The notes below the pieces were generated by a model. That model was not told the origin of the DNA. It saw only the letters and a list, made by a program, of their open reading frames with translations, and ran no database searches. The position numbers and the translations under genes were made by a program. Source: Chloroflexota bacterium (GTDB lineage Bacteria > Chloroflexota > Anaerolineae > Anaerolineales > UBA11579). Taken from it: a stretch of DNA of 64,000 nucleotides. Location of the stretch: positions 48,081 to 112,080 of the forward strand of contig JABFGG010000014.1 in NCBI GenBank assembly GCA_013112575.1, written 5' to 3'. How positions within the stretch are numbered: the first letter of the stretch is position 1; the number at the start of each line of letters is the position of its first letter. This document shows positions 11,262 to 18,808 of this stretch, piece by piece.

Positions 11262-11299
11262 AGCAGTCAATCAGTAATTGGTGTACAGGAATCAGGAGA

Positions 11300-11323
11300 G
11301 GCGCACAGCAGTGCGCCTTTTTT
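11300..11323 (+). terminator. rpoD intrinsic terminator
   Basis: GGCGCAC and GTGCGCC form a 7-bp stem around AGCA, followed by TTTTTT. It lies about 40 bases after the rpoD stop and closes the dnaG-rpoD unit. Confidence 0.9.
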
Positions 11324-11340
11324 ATTCTCAACAAGGTGTA

Positions 11341-11361
11341 GGGGCGACCGGCTGGTCGCCC
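11341..11361. repeat. REP-like GC-rich palindrome
   Basis: GGGCGACC and GGTCGCCC form a perfect 8-bp stem around GGCT, preceded by GTAGG. The same GTAGGGGCGAC start recurs at 13663 with a different inner sequence, so this is probably one copy of a dispersed palindromic family. It sits at the convergent end of the sugar-dehydrogenase-like gene. Confidence 0.55.
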
Positions 11362-13160
11362 TATCGGTTTCGAAACCGCCTCGCCACCCAATAAAGCACA
11401 ATCCCCACCACGCCTCCCGCCCCAAATGCAATCAAGATATGCCGGTAACGCAGTTCAGGGATTATCTCCAAAACAAGGTTCTGCATACGCTCGCGAAAAC
11501 TGACAGGCACGGCTTCTTCACCTTGTGGGCCAGCTTCTTCTATTTCCTCAGTCTGCTCCTGTTCCACCGCTTGTGGCTCACCAATCAGGAAATCCGTCAG
11601 GAGTTCCACTTCACCCAACGACAACTCAGGGTTGGGCATGGCTGCGTTGAGGTTGTCAAACTTGGGCTCCAACAAGTGATAGATCATCCAGGCCCGCAAC
11701 TGCTCGTAGCCCTGCAACTCGCGAATCTCCTGTCGCTCGCCCGCGTACAGGTTATACGGCTCGCTATCGAGGGCATCCACATCATCCAGCGATTGCAAGT
11801 AAGTCTCCGAGGCCAGTCGCTCCTGGATGCGCGGCACCAGATCAGCCTGGTCGAGGCTGGGGCCAACCGTCCCACCCTGCTCGTTATATAGGTGGCAAGC
11901 CAAACAACCAGAATCGCGCATCAATATCTCGGGGTTGTCTTGCGTGCCCACAAAATAAGGGTGTTGGTTCTCCGGCTCGTAACGAATGACGTACACGGCG
12001 GCGCTGCCATGTCCGTTGGGCAGCAAGGGCGAGAAATACAGGCCATCTGGCCCGAACGCCAGTCCCACCACGATGCCGGAATAATCATTGATCGACTCCC
12101 CACGATAACGAAGGAACACCTCTGGCAGGTTGTCAAAACCGGCGGTTCCCAGGCTCCCAAAACGATAAATGCCCGCCCAGCCCGACAGCGCCAGATAGAA
12201 TTGCTCTTCATTGCTTTCGGGGAATATGCCCGGCGCGCCGATGTAATCCAGTTGGGCCGGACCCACTGCCGGAGCAAACACATAATCGGCACCTGCCCCG
12301 ATGCTCAAGTCGCTGCCATTCCACAGATAGTCAACGCCCCCCTCGATCTCCACAAAGCGATCAATGCCCTCGCCATTGTCTGCAGCGAACAAACGGCCAT
12401 TTATGCCCTTAAGCCCAAAGGGGTTGCGCACCCCGTATGCATACACGTAATCGGCGGGCTTGTCCTTGTCATCTTCAAGGTAAAAGGGGTTCTCTGGGTG
12501 AGCCTCGCCGTCCAGTGTGAAGCGCAGGATCTTGCCGAGCGGGTTCTCAATGTCGCGGCTGTTGCGCCAGTCCAGCCCATCGCCCACGCTCACGTACAGG
12601 GCATCATCCACTACCTGACAGGGCCCGATCTGGTGGCTGGGGCCTGTGGGGAACTCAGCCAGGAATTCAGCCATCACCAGACTGGCTTTTGCTTCCCGCG
12701 CGAACTGCGGCGAACCGGTCTCAAAACGAGCGATGCTGTTGCGCAGCAAACCATCTTCCGCCCGGTAAGTGTAGGTCACGAAGACATAGCCCTGTTCAGG
12801 TGCCAGACACAGGCCTGTCAGGCCATACTCGTCAGACACTGACTCAAAGGAAGCGTGCTCTTCGCCCAACGCAAAGAAATCCGTAGCGAAGACGTGCACG
12901 CTGCGGTCATTGGTTACTGCCTTGACCACCCCGTCCAGCTCATTGACGAAATACAGCACGTCATCAGGCGCATCGCCCGGCTCCGGCACAAAGGCAATCG
13001 CGCTGGGAAAGGCGTAGCCCTCCGTGTCGATGCTTATAGAGAAACCTTCTTCCACCGCCCAATCACTGATCCAGCCCTCGCTCTCCTGGGCTTGAGCGTT
13101 AGGGGCAAGAACAAAGCCCATTGCCAGGAGCAAAAGGCCGATAAATAACCAAAACCGCAT
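11361..13160 (-). CDS. Exported sugar-dehydrogenase-like propeller fused to cytochrome c
   Basis: The first about 400 residues after the signal peptide resemble the PQQ-dependent glucose/sorbosone dehydrogenase beta-propeller (ALYVSVGDGLDWRNS, YAYGVRNPFGLKG). A class I cytochrome c-like segment follows with the heme-binding motif CLACH (GCLACHLYNEQGGTVGPSL). The C-terminus holds one membrane helix (ILIAFGAGGVVGIVLYWVA) ending in RRFRNR. The ATG at 13160 starts a clean signal peptide (MRFWLFIGLLLLAMGFVLAP, then NAQAQ), so the ORF-track start 30 codons upstream is unlikely. It probably oxidises a sugar or alcohol outside the membrane and passes electrons to its own heme. Substrate and cofactor are not shown. 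Confidence 0.85.
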   Translation of the reverse strand: MRFWLFIGLLLLAMGFVLAPNAQAQESEGWISDWAVEEGFSISIDTEGYAFPSAIAFVPEPGDAPDDVLYFVNELDGVVKAVTNDRSVHVFATDFFALGEEHASFESVSDEYGLTGLCLAPEQGYVFVTYTYRAEDGLLRNSIARFETGSPQFAREAKASLVMAEFLAEFPTGPSHQIGPCQVVDDALYVSVGDGLDWRNSRDIENPLGKILRFTLDGEAHPENPFYLEDDKDKPADYVYAYGVRNPFGLKGINGRLFAADNGEGIDRFVEIEGGVDYLWNGSDLSIGAGADYVFAPAVGPAQLDYIGAPGIFPESNEEQFYLALSGWAGIYRFGSLGTAGFDNLPEVFLRYRGESINDYSGIVVGLAFGPDGLYFSPLLPNGHGSAAVYVIRYEPENQHPYFVGTQDNPEILMRDSGCLACHLYNEQGGTVGPSLDQADLVPRIQERLASETYLQSLDDVDALDSEPYNLYAGERQEIRELQGYEQLRAWMIYHLLEPKFDNLNAAMPNPELSLGEVELLTDFLIGEPQAVEQEQTEEIEEAGPQGEEAVPVSFRERMQNLVLEIIPELRYRHILIAFGAGGVVGIVLYWVARRFRNR

Positions 13161-13284
13161 GTCGCTTCGCTCTAAATAAGTTCGCATAACCCTGCGATTA
13201 TAACGCTGGGAGGATATGAGGCAAATGCAAACGTAAATTCTCCTTTCCACACTATAATTACGCTAGGTAAACGAGGAGGATATT

Positions 13285-13647
13285 ATGCGAGACTATGAAA
13301 TCGAACTGGAGATATTCGAGGGCAACGGCGGCCAAGCGCGTTCCGATGGAACGCGCCCAGACTTCGCCAAAGAGGGCATTTGCGCCTGGATGTACAAGAG
13401 CTATCAGGTAGGGGACAAATTCCGCTATCCAGAAGACCTGGGAGAAATGTGCCCCTGGCTAGTGGATAGTTTAACCGGCGTGATCCACGCCCTTGAACAT
13501 GGTGGCACCTTACCCTGGAAATACCAGGGCACTCCCTATGAGAAAGTCATTGACCCGGATGGACTAACGACTGAATTCGTACGTTGTCTTGACCCCACTG
13601 AATCCGGAATTGTTATCAAGGTTACAAGAACTGCCTTACCAGAATGA
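13285..13647 (+). CDS. TIGR04076 family protein
   Basis: The product has 120 residues with the family pattern: a basic/acidic start, then YQVGDKFRYPEDLGEMCPWLVDSL, with a conserved Cys-Pro-Trp and a GGTLPW turn near the middle. Members of TIGR04076 are small soluble proteins of unknown function in anaerobes and environmental bacteria. The start is secure because GAGGAGG lies five bases before the ATG, and a TATAAT at about 13253 could be its -10 box. The gene stands alone between two minus-strand units and is followed by a double palindrome. Confidence 0.75.
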   Translation: MRDYEIELEIFEGNGGQARSDGTRPDFAKEGICAWMYKSYQVGDKFRYPEDLGEMCPWLVDSLTGVIHALEHGGTLPWKYQGTPYEKVIDPDGLTTEFVRCLDPTESGIVIKVTRTALPE

Positions 13648-13666
13648 TTTTCTTATTCCGGAGTAG

Positions 13667-13710
13667 GGGCGACGCGTGCGTCGCCCAGGGCAAATGCCGC
13701 GCATTTGCCC
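13667..13710. repeat. Double REP-like palindrome
   Basis: Two perfect hairpins stand side by side. GGGCGACGC/GCGTCGCCC has a 2-base loop, and GGGCAAATGC/GCATTTGCCC has a 3-base loop. The first shares its outer GTAGGGGCGAC with the palindrome at 11341. They lie between the convergent TIGR04076 gene and recN. Neither has a T-run, so they are more like dispersed palindromic repeats than standard terminators. Confidence 0.6.
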
Positions 13711-13731
13711 GCCCTCTATCTTTACTTCCTA

Positions 13732-15456
13732 CTAGGCTGTAGCCTTACCCACCGACTGCAGGATCTCATTGGCCGATTGCAGCGTGCCCTCGCTGACCTC
13801 ACCCAACATCTGGGCCAGTTCCATCAGGCGCTGTTCGCCTTCCATGTTGAGCACTTGCGTGGTCGTGCGGCCCTTCTCCACCAACTTGTCCACCTTGTAG
13901 TGCTGCTCGCCAAAGCCGGCCAATTGCGGCAAATGCGTGATGCACAAGACCTGATGGTTGCGCGCCAGGTTCCACAGCTTTTGCCCCACGATGGCTCCCA
14001 CGCGCCCGCCAATGCCCTGGTCGATCTCATCGAAGATCAGGGTCGGCGTATGATCAGCTGAGGCTAACACATTCTTGAGGGCCAGCATCAAGCGCGCCGT
14101 TTCACCACCAGAGGCCACCTTGACCAGCGGCTTGAGGCCCTCGCCCGGGTTGGGTGCCACCATGAACTCCACCGTTTCAAAACCAGTGGCATCAAAAGCC
14201 ACCGGCTCATCCTCGCCAATATCCAGTCCTTTGGGGGCTGCTTTGGTCTGGAAATCGACACCAAACTGCGCTTCGGACATACGCAACTCATCCAGCTCCA
14301 GTTCAATGGACTGGCTCATTTGCTCGGCCGCGGCATGCCGTTTGGCCGACAGCACCTTGGCCTTCTCGGCCACCAGCTTGAGCAGCTTGCCCTCGCTGGC
14401 TTGCAACTCGGCCATGCGCTCTTCGGCATGCGTGATGGCATCCAGGTCTTTCTGGGCCTGTTCGCCAAAAGCGATGATTTCGGGGATGCTATCGCCATAC
14501 TTACGCTTGAGCTGGCTGATCAGGTTGAGGCGCTCTTCCACCTCTTCCAGGCGCGCCGGGTTGAACTCAATGGCATCCAGGTAATTGCGTAACTCCAGTG
14601 CCAGGTCGGACACGTTGGCAAACACTTCCTGGGCGCGCTGGCTCAACTCGGCCTGAGACTCATCCAGCTTGGACAGATCCTCAAGCGCTTCAACCACCAC
14701 CCCCATGCGGTCTGTGGCCGCGGGGGCATCCATGTCATTTTCATCAATGGCTGCCAGTGCTTCATTCGCATGGTTCGCCAGGCTTTCGGCATTAGCCAGG
14801 CGGCTGCGCTCTTCTTTTAGTTCATCTTCTTCGTTGGGTTCCAATGCCGCTGTGTTGATCTCTTCGACCTGGAAGCTGAGCAGTTCCTGGCGGCGTTCGG
14901 CATCGGCTTCGGCTTTGCGCAGGTCATTCAGCTCTTTGCGCAGACCCTGCAATTCTTTATAGCTTTTCCGGTAGTCGTCCTGTTCTTTTTCGACTTCGGC
15001 AAAGCGATCCAGCAGGCCCAGGTGACTTTCCACCCGTAAAAGCGAGAGGTGTTCGGACTGGCCGTGCAGGTCGATGAGCAGTTCGCCCAATTCCTTCAGC
15101 AAGGCCAGGTTGACCATACGGCCGTTGACGCGCGCCACGTTGCGCCCCTGGCGTCTGAACTCACGTGCCAGTGTAACGTAATCCTTATCATCCAAGAGTT
15201 CTTCTCGTTCCAGGATGGCATGCACCGGCTCGCGCACTTCATCTTCAATGCGGAAACTGCCTTCAACGCTGGAGAATTCCACCCCGGAGCGGATCACGGT
15301 CGTATCAGCGCGCACGCCTAACAGCGTCTCCACCGCATCGATGATGATGGACTTACCTGCCCCTGTTTCACCGGTAAAGATCACCAGGCCATCATCGAAA
15401 CGCAATTGCAGCTCGTCGATGATGGCAAAGTTCTGGATGCGCAGTTCGGTCAACAT
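13732..15456 (-). CDS. recN: DNA repair protein RecN
   Basis: This SMC-like ATPase acts in double-strand-break repair. The N-terminus carries the Walker A motif (VIFTGETGAGKSIIIDAVETLLG). Long coiled-coil segments rich in Glu/Leu/Lys fill residues about 150-360. The C-terminal half carries the ABC signature KVASGGETARLMLALK and Walker B (TLIFDEIDQGIGG), with the Q- and H-containing CITHLPQLAGFG. The length of 574 is normal. It is the last gene of a minus-strand operon that starts with ssb, three bases after the zinc-ribbon membrane protein. RecN is SOS-induced in other bacteria; no LexA box lies directly upstream here. Confidence 0.96.
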   Translation of the reverse strand: MLTELRIQNFAIIDELQLRFDDGLVIFTGETGAGKSIIIDAVETLLGVRADTTVIRSGVEFSSVEGSFRIEDEVREPVHAILEREELLDDKDYVTLAREFRRQGRNVARVNGRMVNLALLKELGELLIDLHGQSEHLSLLRVESHLGLLDRFAEVEKEQDDYRKSYKELQGLRKELNDLRKAEADAERRQELLSFQVEEINTAALEPNEEDELKEERSRLANAESLANHANEALAAIDENDMDAPAATDRMGVVVEALEDLSKLDESQAELSQRAQEVFANVSDLALELRNYLDAIEFNPARLEEVEERLNLISQLKRKYGDSIPEIIAFGEQAQKDLDAITHAEERMAELQASEGKLLKLVAEKAKVLSAKRHAAAEQMSQSIELELDELRMSEAQFGVDFQTKAAPKGLDIGEDEPVAFDATGFETVEFMVAPNPGEGLKPLVKVASGGETARLMLALKNVLASADHTPTLIFDEIDQGIGGRVGAIVGQKLWNLARNHQVLCITHLPQLAGFGEQHYKVDKLVEKGRTTTQVLNMEGEQRLMELAQMLGEVSEGTLQSANEILQSVGKATA

Positions 15457-15459
15457 GAT

Positions 15460-15999
15460 TTACAGCCTCAACCGGATCCCGGCCAGACGATAGTAAACGG
15501 TGGAAGTGGCGATGGCCGCGTACAGTAAGGGCCACAATAAGCCGATTAAGGCCTGGAAGCCGCCACCCAGGAAGAAGATCAAAATCAAACCAGTGTGTGG
15601 GATAAAAGCCCCAACCAGCACGGCCAGGGTTATCAACCGGAACAGTAATTTAGAACGTCTACGACCTATCACCCGCCGCACCACTTCGGCGATAATGCCA
15701 CCAACAATGGGGGCCAGTATGAAGATGAACAAGAAAAAGAAACCCAGAAGGTCGACGAACACGCCACCGATAGCCGAAAGGATCAGGGCTGTGCCGATAC
15801 CCAGCGGGTAGTCGTACCATTCGGCCGTATCGAATTTCTTCTGCTGGCCGCGTACGCAGTCCTCGCAGCGGTAACCGGTAGGTGTCTTGATGGCACAGCT
15901 CGAACAGATCAGTTTGCCGCAGCGATTGCAGCGCAAACCGGTTTCTCGGTCGGGATGTTTTTCGCAATAAGTGATTTCGATATTGTCAGCAGTTGTCAT
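15460..15999 (-). CDS. B-box-type zinc-binding membrane protein
   Basis: The first about 45 residues carry paired Cys/His ligands (CEKHPDRETGLRCNRCGKLIC, then SSC and CEDC), a B-box-like zinc-binding module seen at the N-terminus of many bacterial membrane proteins. Three or four hydrophobic helices follow (about residues 65-170), with the basic loop GRRRSK between them. The gene overlaps the NAD kinase stop by four bases (ATGA), so it is translationally coupled. The zinc module probably faces the cytoplasm. Its role in this repair-like operon is unknown. Confidence 0.8.
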   Translation of the reverse strand: MTTADNIEITYCEKHPDRETGLRCNRCGKLICSSCAIKTPTGYRCEDCVRGQQKKFDTAEWYDYPLGIGTALILSAIGGVFVDLLGFFFLFIFILAPIVGGIIAEVVRRVIGRRRSKLLFRLITLAVLVGAFIPHTGLILIFFLGGGFQALIGLLWPLLYAAIATSTVYYRLAGIRLRL

Positions 16000-16865
16000 T
16001 GAGCAATTCCTGCAGAGGGGTTCTGGTCCATAAAACGGAATAGTTGTCGGTAAAAGTAAGCCGGGTCCTGGAAACGTAAGAGGCGCACGTTGTAGTCGCT
16101 GGCGCGTACCGTCACGCTGTCGCCATCTTCCAAGATCACGGAGGGGCGACCATCCACGTTGAGCACGGCATCGTGCCCGGTGCGCACCACGATGTTGATC
16201 GTAGCACCCTCGGCCACCACAATGGCCCGGTCTATCGATAAATGCGGCGCAACCGCGATCAGCAGCAGGTTACGCAGTTCGGGCGGCAGAATGGGACCAC
16301 CCGCCGCTAAAGCATAAGCCGTGGAGCCTGTCGCGCTGGACACGATCAAGCCGTCGGCCACGTAAGTCGTCAGGTAATCACCGTCCAGGCTGGTCACCAG
16401 ATGCACCGGACGTACCAGTTCGCCGCGCCCTACAAAAACTTCGTTGAGCACGTCCCACTCACCCAGCTTGCTATCTCTGCGCCATTGTTCAGTGCGCAGC
16501 ATCATGCGCTGTTCGTACCAAAAATTCCCGTTGAACAGCTTGGGCAGTGTCTCCGGCCACTGGTCGCGCCCCACTTCGATCAGGAAACCAAAACGACCGT
16601 AGTTGATCGCCAGGATGGGCACGTCATAGGGGGCACATAAATGACCGGCGCGCAGCACAGTACCATCACCACCCAGCGTGATTGCCAGGTCGATGCTCCC
16701 GGATTTGATCTGTTCGCGCAATTCCTCATCGTGCAGAAAAGCATGCACAGCTTCAACACCATGCTCTTCCAGGAAAGCACACACTTTTTTGGCTTCTTCC
16801 GAAGCTTGGGCTACGTCGGGATGGGCGATCACGGCCACCCGCTTAAAAGTGTTCTCAACGCTCAT
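15996..16865 (-). CDS. nadK: NAD kinase
   Basis: It phosphorylates NAD to NADP. The product shows the catalytic GGDGT (ITLGGDGTVLRAG), the INYGRFGFLIEVG segment, the NAD-site motif SATGSTAYALAAGGPI, and the C-terminal NVDGR. The track starts at 16907, where ATG overlaps the upstream stop as TAATG. The ATG at 16865 (MSVENTFKRVAVIAHPDV) gives the usual distance to the first beta strand and lies nine bases after a TATAAT, so both starts are possible. Length is about 289 residues. The gene lies inside a repair-like operon, as NAD kinase commonly sits next to recN in bacteria. Confidence 0.95.
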   Translation of the reverse strand: MSVENTFKRVAVIAHPDVAQASEEAKKVCAFLEEHGVEAVHAFLHDEELREQIKSGSIDLAITLGGDGTVLRAGHLCAPYDVPILAINYGRFGFLIEVGRDQWPETLPKLFNGNFWYEQRMMLRTEQWRRDSKLGEWDVLNEVFVGRGELVRPVHLVTSLDGDYLTTYVADGLIVSSATGSTAYALAAGGPILPPELRNLLLIAVAPHLSIDRAIVVAEGATINIVVRTGHDAVLNVDGRPSVILEDGDSVTVRASDYNVRLLRFQDPAYFYRQLFRFMDQNPSAGIAQ

Positions 16866-16874
16866 AGCGATTTC

Positions 16875-16880
16875 ATTATA
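16875..16880 (-). promoter_or_regulatory. Possible internal, near-leaderless promoter for nadK
   Basis: Read on the minus strand, TATAAT lies nine bases upstream of the nadK ATG at 16865, and TTCCGC lies 17 bases further upstream as a partial -35. No Shine-Dalgarno sequence precedes the ATG. It fits the near-leaderless pattern seen at several other starts in this window. Confidence 0.35.
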
Positions 16881-16906
16881 GCGGCCTACTGCGGTTTGCG
16901 GAAGCA

Positions 16907-17419
16907 TTACAAAGCCTGCTCACAATCATAAGCATAGCCACAGCCATTGCAACGCGCCGCCTGTTCGTGGGAACGGTCAACCTTGCGTTTCTTTTCCATG
17001 CTGCGTATCTCAGCCAGCAGGTCCAGCAGGGCTTCTTCCAGGGCTTCGGTGAAATCTACGGCAAAGGTGCGCTTGGGATAATGCACGATGCCATAGGGAG
17101 GACGCACACCATATTGCTTTTCGGTCAACACACAATAGGCTGCCAACTGGTAGATATGTGACTCATAGGGCGCTTCGGGGGTCCTACCACTTTTGACTTC
17201 CACAGGGATGACCGTCTTACCCTTGGAGACCAAATAATCGGGCCGCCCCACCAGTTGCAACACCGGGTCGAAAAGTGGCGTTTCCAGCAGTCCCCAATCG
17301 CGCGTATCCGAATAGATCACGCGTCCCACAGGTAACCCATTGGCCTGCTGTCGTCGCGAGGCATTCCATAATAAAAGCATGGCAGCCACGAAGGCTACAA
17401 GTGCAAGCGCCAAAAACAT
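16907..17419 (-). CDS. Cas4/Dna2-like nuclease, C-terminal half, membrane-anchored
   Basis: The product begins with a membrane helix (MFLALALVAFVAAMLLLW) followed by Arg-Arg. It then has a PD-(D/E)XK nuclease core with GRPDYLV, VIPVEVKSG and QLAAYC as the Asp, Glu-x-Lys and Gln motifs, and ends with three Cys in C-x2-C-x5-C (CNGCGYAYDC). Cas4-family nucleases bind a 4Fe-4S cluster with one N-terminal and three C-terminal Cys. The N-terminal Cys and the RAWWYQ region are missing here and are encoded by the gene just upstream. The start follows that gene's stop by eight bases in another frame. This is either a natural two-subunit nuclease or a frameshifted single gene. Confidence 0.75.
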   Translation of the reverse strand: MFLALALVAFVAAMLLLWNASRRQQANGLPVGRVIYSDTRDWGLLETPLFDPVLQLVGRPDYLVSKGKTVIPVEVKSGRTPEAPYESHIYQLAAYCVLTEKQYGVRPPYGIVHYPKRTFAVDFTEALEEALLDLLAEIRSMEKKRKVDRSHEQAARCNGCGYAYDCEQAL

Positions 17420-17427
17420 GGTCTTCT

Positions 17428-17664
17428 CTAAACTATTAACGCCGTAAAATGCACGACCAGCGCCACAAGAGCGACCAGCAATAATCCATAAGCCACGTAA
17501 CGCAGGCAGCCTGAGGTCATCACCTGGCGGCTGTGCGCCGCATGGACCTGTGAACCAGCCGCCATCTGAGCTACATTATCGGACTCGACGCCCTGGCGCT
17601 GGTACCACCAGGCTCGCTGGCAAAACAGGTACGTACCAATCTCCGAAGCGCGGATGGTGCGCAT
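17428..17664 (-). CDS. Cas4/Dna2-like nuclease, N-terminal half, membrane-anchored
   Basis: The 78-residue product starts with ASEIGTYLFCQRAWWYQRQG, which matches the N-terminal segment of Cas4/Dna2-type nucleases, where the Cys is the first Fe-S ligand. GSQVHAAHS follows and supplies the motif I His. The C-terminal third is a membrane helix (LRYVAYGLLLVALVALVVHF), and the gene stops right after it. The rest of the nuclease is in the next gene, which itself begins with a membrane helix. Together the two would form one nuclease interrupted by a transmembrane hairpin. The ATG abuts the translin-like stop (TAAATG). Confidence 0.7.
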   Translation of the reverse strand: MRTIRASEIGTYLFCQRAWWYQRQGVESDNVAQMAAGSQVHAAHSRQVMTSGCLRYVAYGLLLVALVALVVHFTALIV

Positions 17665-18336
17665 TTAGCTGGCTGGCTCCTCGTCATTTTTTAACTCGTC
17701 AGAGAACTTCTCCAGCCGCGTTTCCAATTTGCGGAAGCCGTCTTCCAGGCGTTCTTCGCGCAGACTCAGGGTCATATCGCCGCGCGTGCGTTCCACGATG
17801 CCGCGCGAGATGTCCGTAATACGCCGCAGGCCGTAAGTCACCGCATCGGGATAGTCCATCGTCACCAGCATGCCGTAGATGTCATCCATGTGGCCCAACA
17901 ACCGTTCGGCCTCTTCGGAGTAGCCGTGGCGCAAAATGTCCAGGCAGCGACGGCGCATCTCACCGATAGTCTCGGCCAGCCCCTTGAGGTAAGTGGCGTT
18001 CTCTAATTGCAAGTCCTGCGGCGAGGGTAGCTTCTCATTGTTGATCAGCGCGTAGACGATGTTGGCCTCGGCATATTCTTTGAGGGCATCCTGTGTGTAT
18101 CCGGCAAAGTACAGGTTGGGATAATCGGCCAAACCTCCACGCAGTGCATCAGCCAGCTTATGTGCTTCAGCTAGATTCTCCTGAGCCAGGTCTTCTTCAT
18201 CACGGTGGATAGCCCGGATAGCGTGGGCACAATGGCGTGTAAGGGTGCGCGCCTGTGAAAGTGCTTCATCACGCGCTGCCGTTAGGGCGTCAAAATCTGC
18301 GCGAATATGCTCGGCGATGTTATCGAGGTTGTTCAC
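17665..18336 (-). CDS. Translin-family nucleic-acid-binding protein
   Basis: The 223-residue, mostly helical product matches the prokaryotic translin family (COG2178), related to the eukaryotic RNA/DNA-binding translin/TRAX. Telltale segments are NLYFAGYTQDALKEYAEANI, the middle LENATYLKGLAETIGEMRRR, and the C-terminal DYPDAVTYGLRRITDISRGI followed by VERTRGDMTLS. In databases such proteins are often mislabelled haloacid dehalogenase. It uses a GTG start that overlaps the DUF3467 stop by four bases (GTGA). Its place with ssb, a split nuclease and recN suggests work on nucleic acids; the substrate is unknown. Confidence 0.85.
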   Translation of the reverse strand: MNNLDNIAEHIRADFDALTAARDEALSQARTLTRHCAHAIRAIHRDEEDLAQENLAEAHKLADALRGGLADYPNLYFAGYTQDALKEYAEANIVYALINNEKLPSPQDLQLENATYLKGLAETIGEMRRRCLDILRHGYSEEAERLLGHMDDIYGMLVTMDYPDAVTYGLRRITDISRGIVERTRGDMTLSLREERLEDGFRKLETRLEKFSDELKNDEEPAS

Positions 18337-18782
18337 GATGCATCTTCCTCAGGCGATTCTTCGCCAGTGTCTTCAACGGTCTTGTCTTCAGCTTCGTCAT
18401 CATTGCCCTTGTCTTCGCTGGCTTCATCCTCTTTTTTCCCCTCATCCGCTTTGGCTCCCGGATTCTGGGCCTGCTGGAAGAGGTAATCGGCCAGGGAGGC
18501 CTGCTTCTTAGGGATGTTGATTGGCCCAAAGGTAGCCTCGTATTTGGCAATGTTTTCCGCCAGTGCCCGCTGTAGCAGTTTGGCACTGAGGGGAGACATA
18601 AGCACCCGCGCTTGCACGGGTGCTTTCATGTTTCCGGGTAACAACTGCGCGAAATCAAAGACCAACTCAGAAGGGGAATGGGCAATGCGCACCAGGTTGG
18701 CGTACACCGAACTAAGGTCGCCCGGCATTTCCAGCCTGGGTTGCACAGGCATTTTGGCTTTAGGTTTTGGTTTCTCAGCCAC
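18333..18782 (-). CDS. DUF3467 domain protein
   Basis: The first about 105 residues match DUF3467: YANLVRIAHSPSELVFDFAQ, MSPLSAKLLQRALAENIAKYEATFG and IPKK in that order. The last about 45 residues are a very acidic, low-complexity tail (DEAEDKTVEDTGEESPEED), presumably disordered. The start is GTG with AGGAGA five bases before it. DUF3467 proteins are small and uncharacterised. Here it is the second gene of the ssb-recN operon and overlaps the translin-like start. The acidic tail resembles the SSB tail only in charge. Confidence 0.85.
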   Translation of the reverse strand: MAEKPKPKAKMPVQPRLEMPGDLSSVYANLVRIAHSPSELVFDFAQLLPGNMKAPVQARVLMSPLSAKLLQRALAENIAKYEATFGPINIPKKQASLADYLFQQAQNPGAKADEGKKEDEASEDKGNDDEAEDKTVEDTGEESPEEDAS

Positions 18783-18808
18783 GATGGTCTCCTATGAGTT
18801 CCCTATGC

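Noticed and set aside
11892-12842. Plus-strand ORF of 316 codons
   Set aside because: It is the complement of the sugar-dehydrogenase-like gene and shows no recognisable motif.
16907-17664. Evidence for a CRISPR-Cas locus
   Set aside because: Only Cas4-like sequence is present. No cas1, cas2, effector gene or direct-repeat array was seen in the window.
18601-18626. Strong hairpin AGCACCCG/CGGGTGCT
   Set aside because: It lies inside the coding sequence of the DUF3467 gene and has no T-run on the coding strand.
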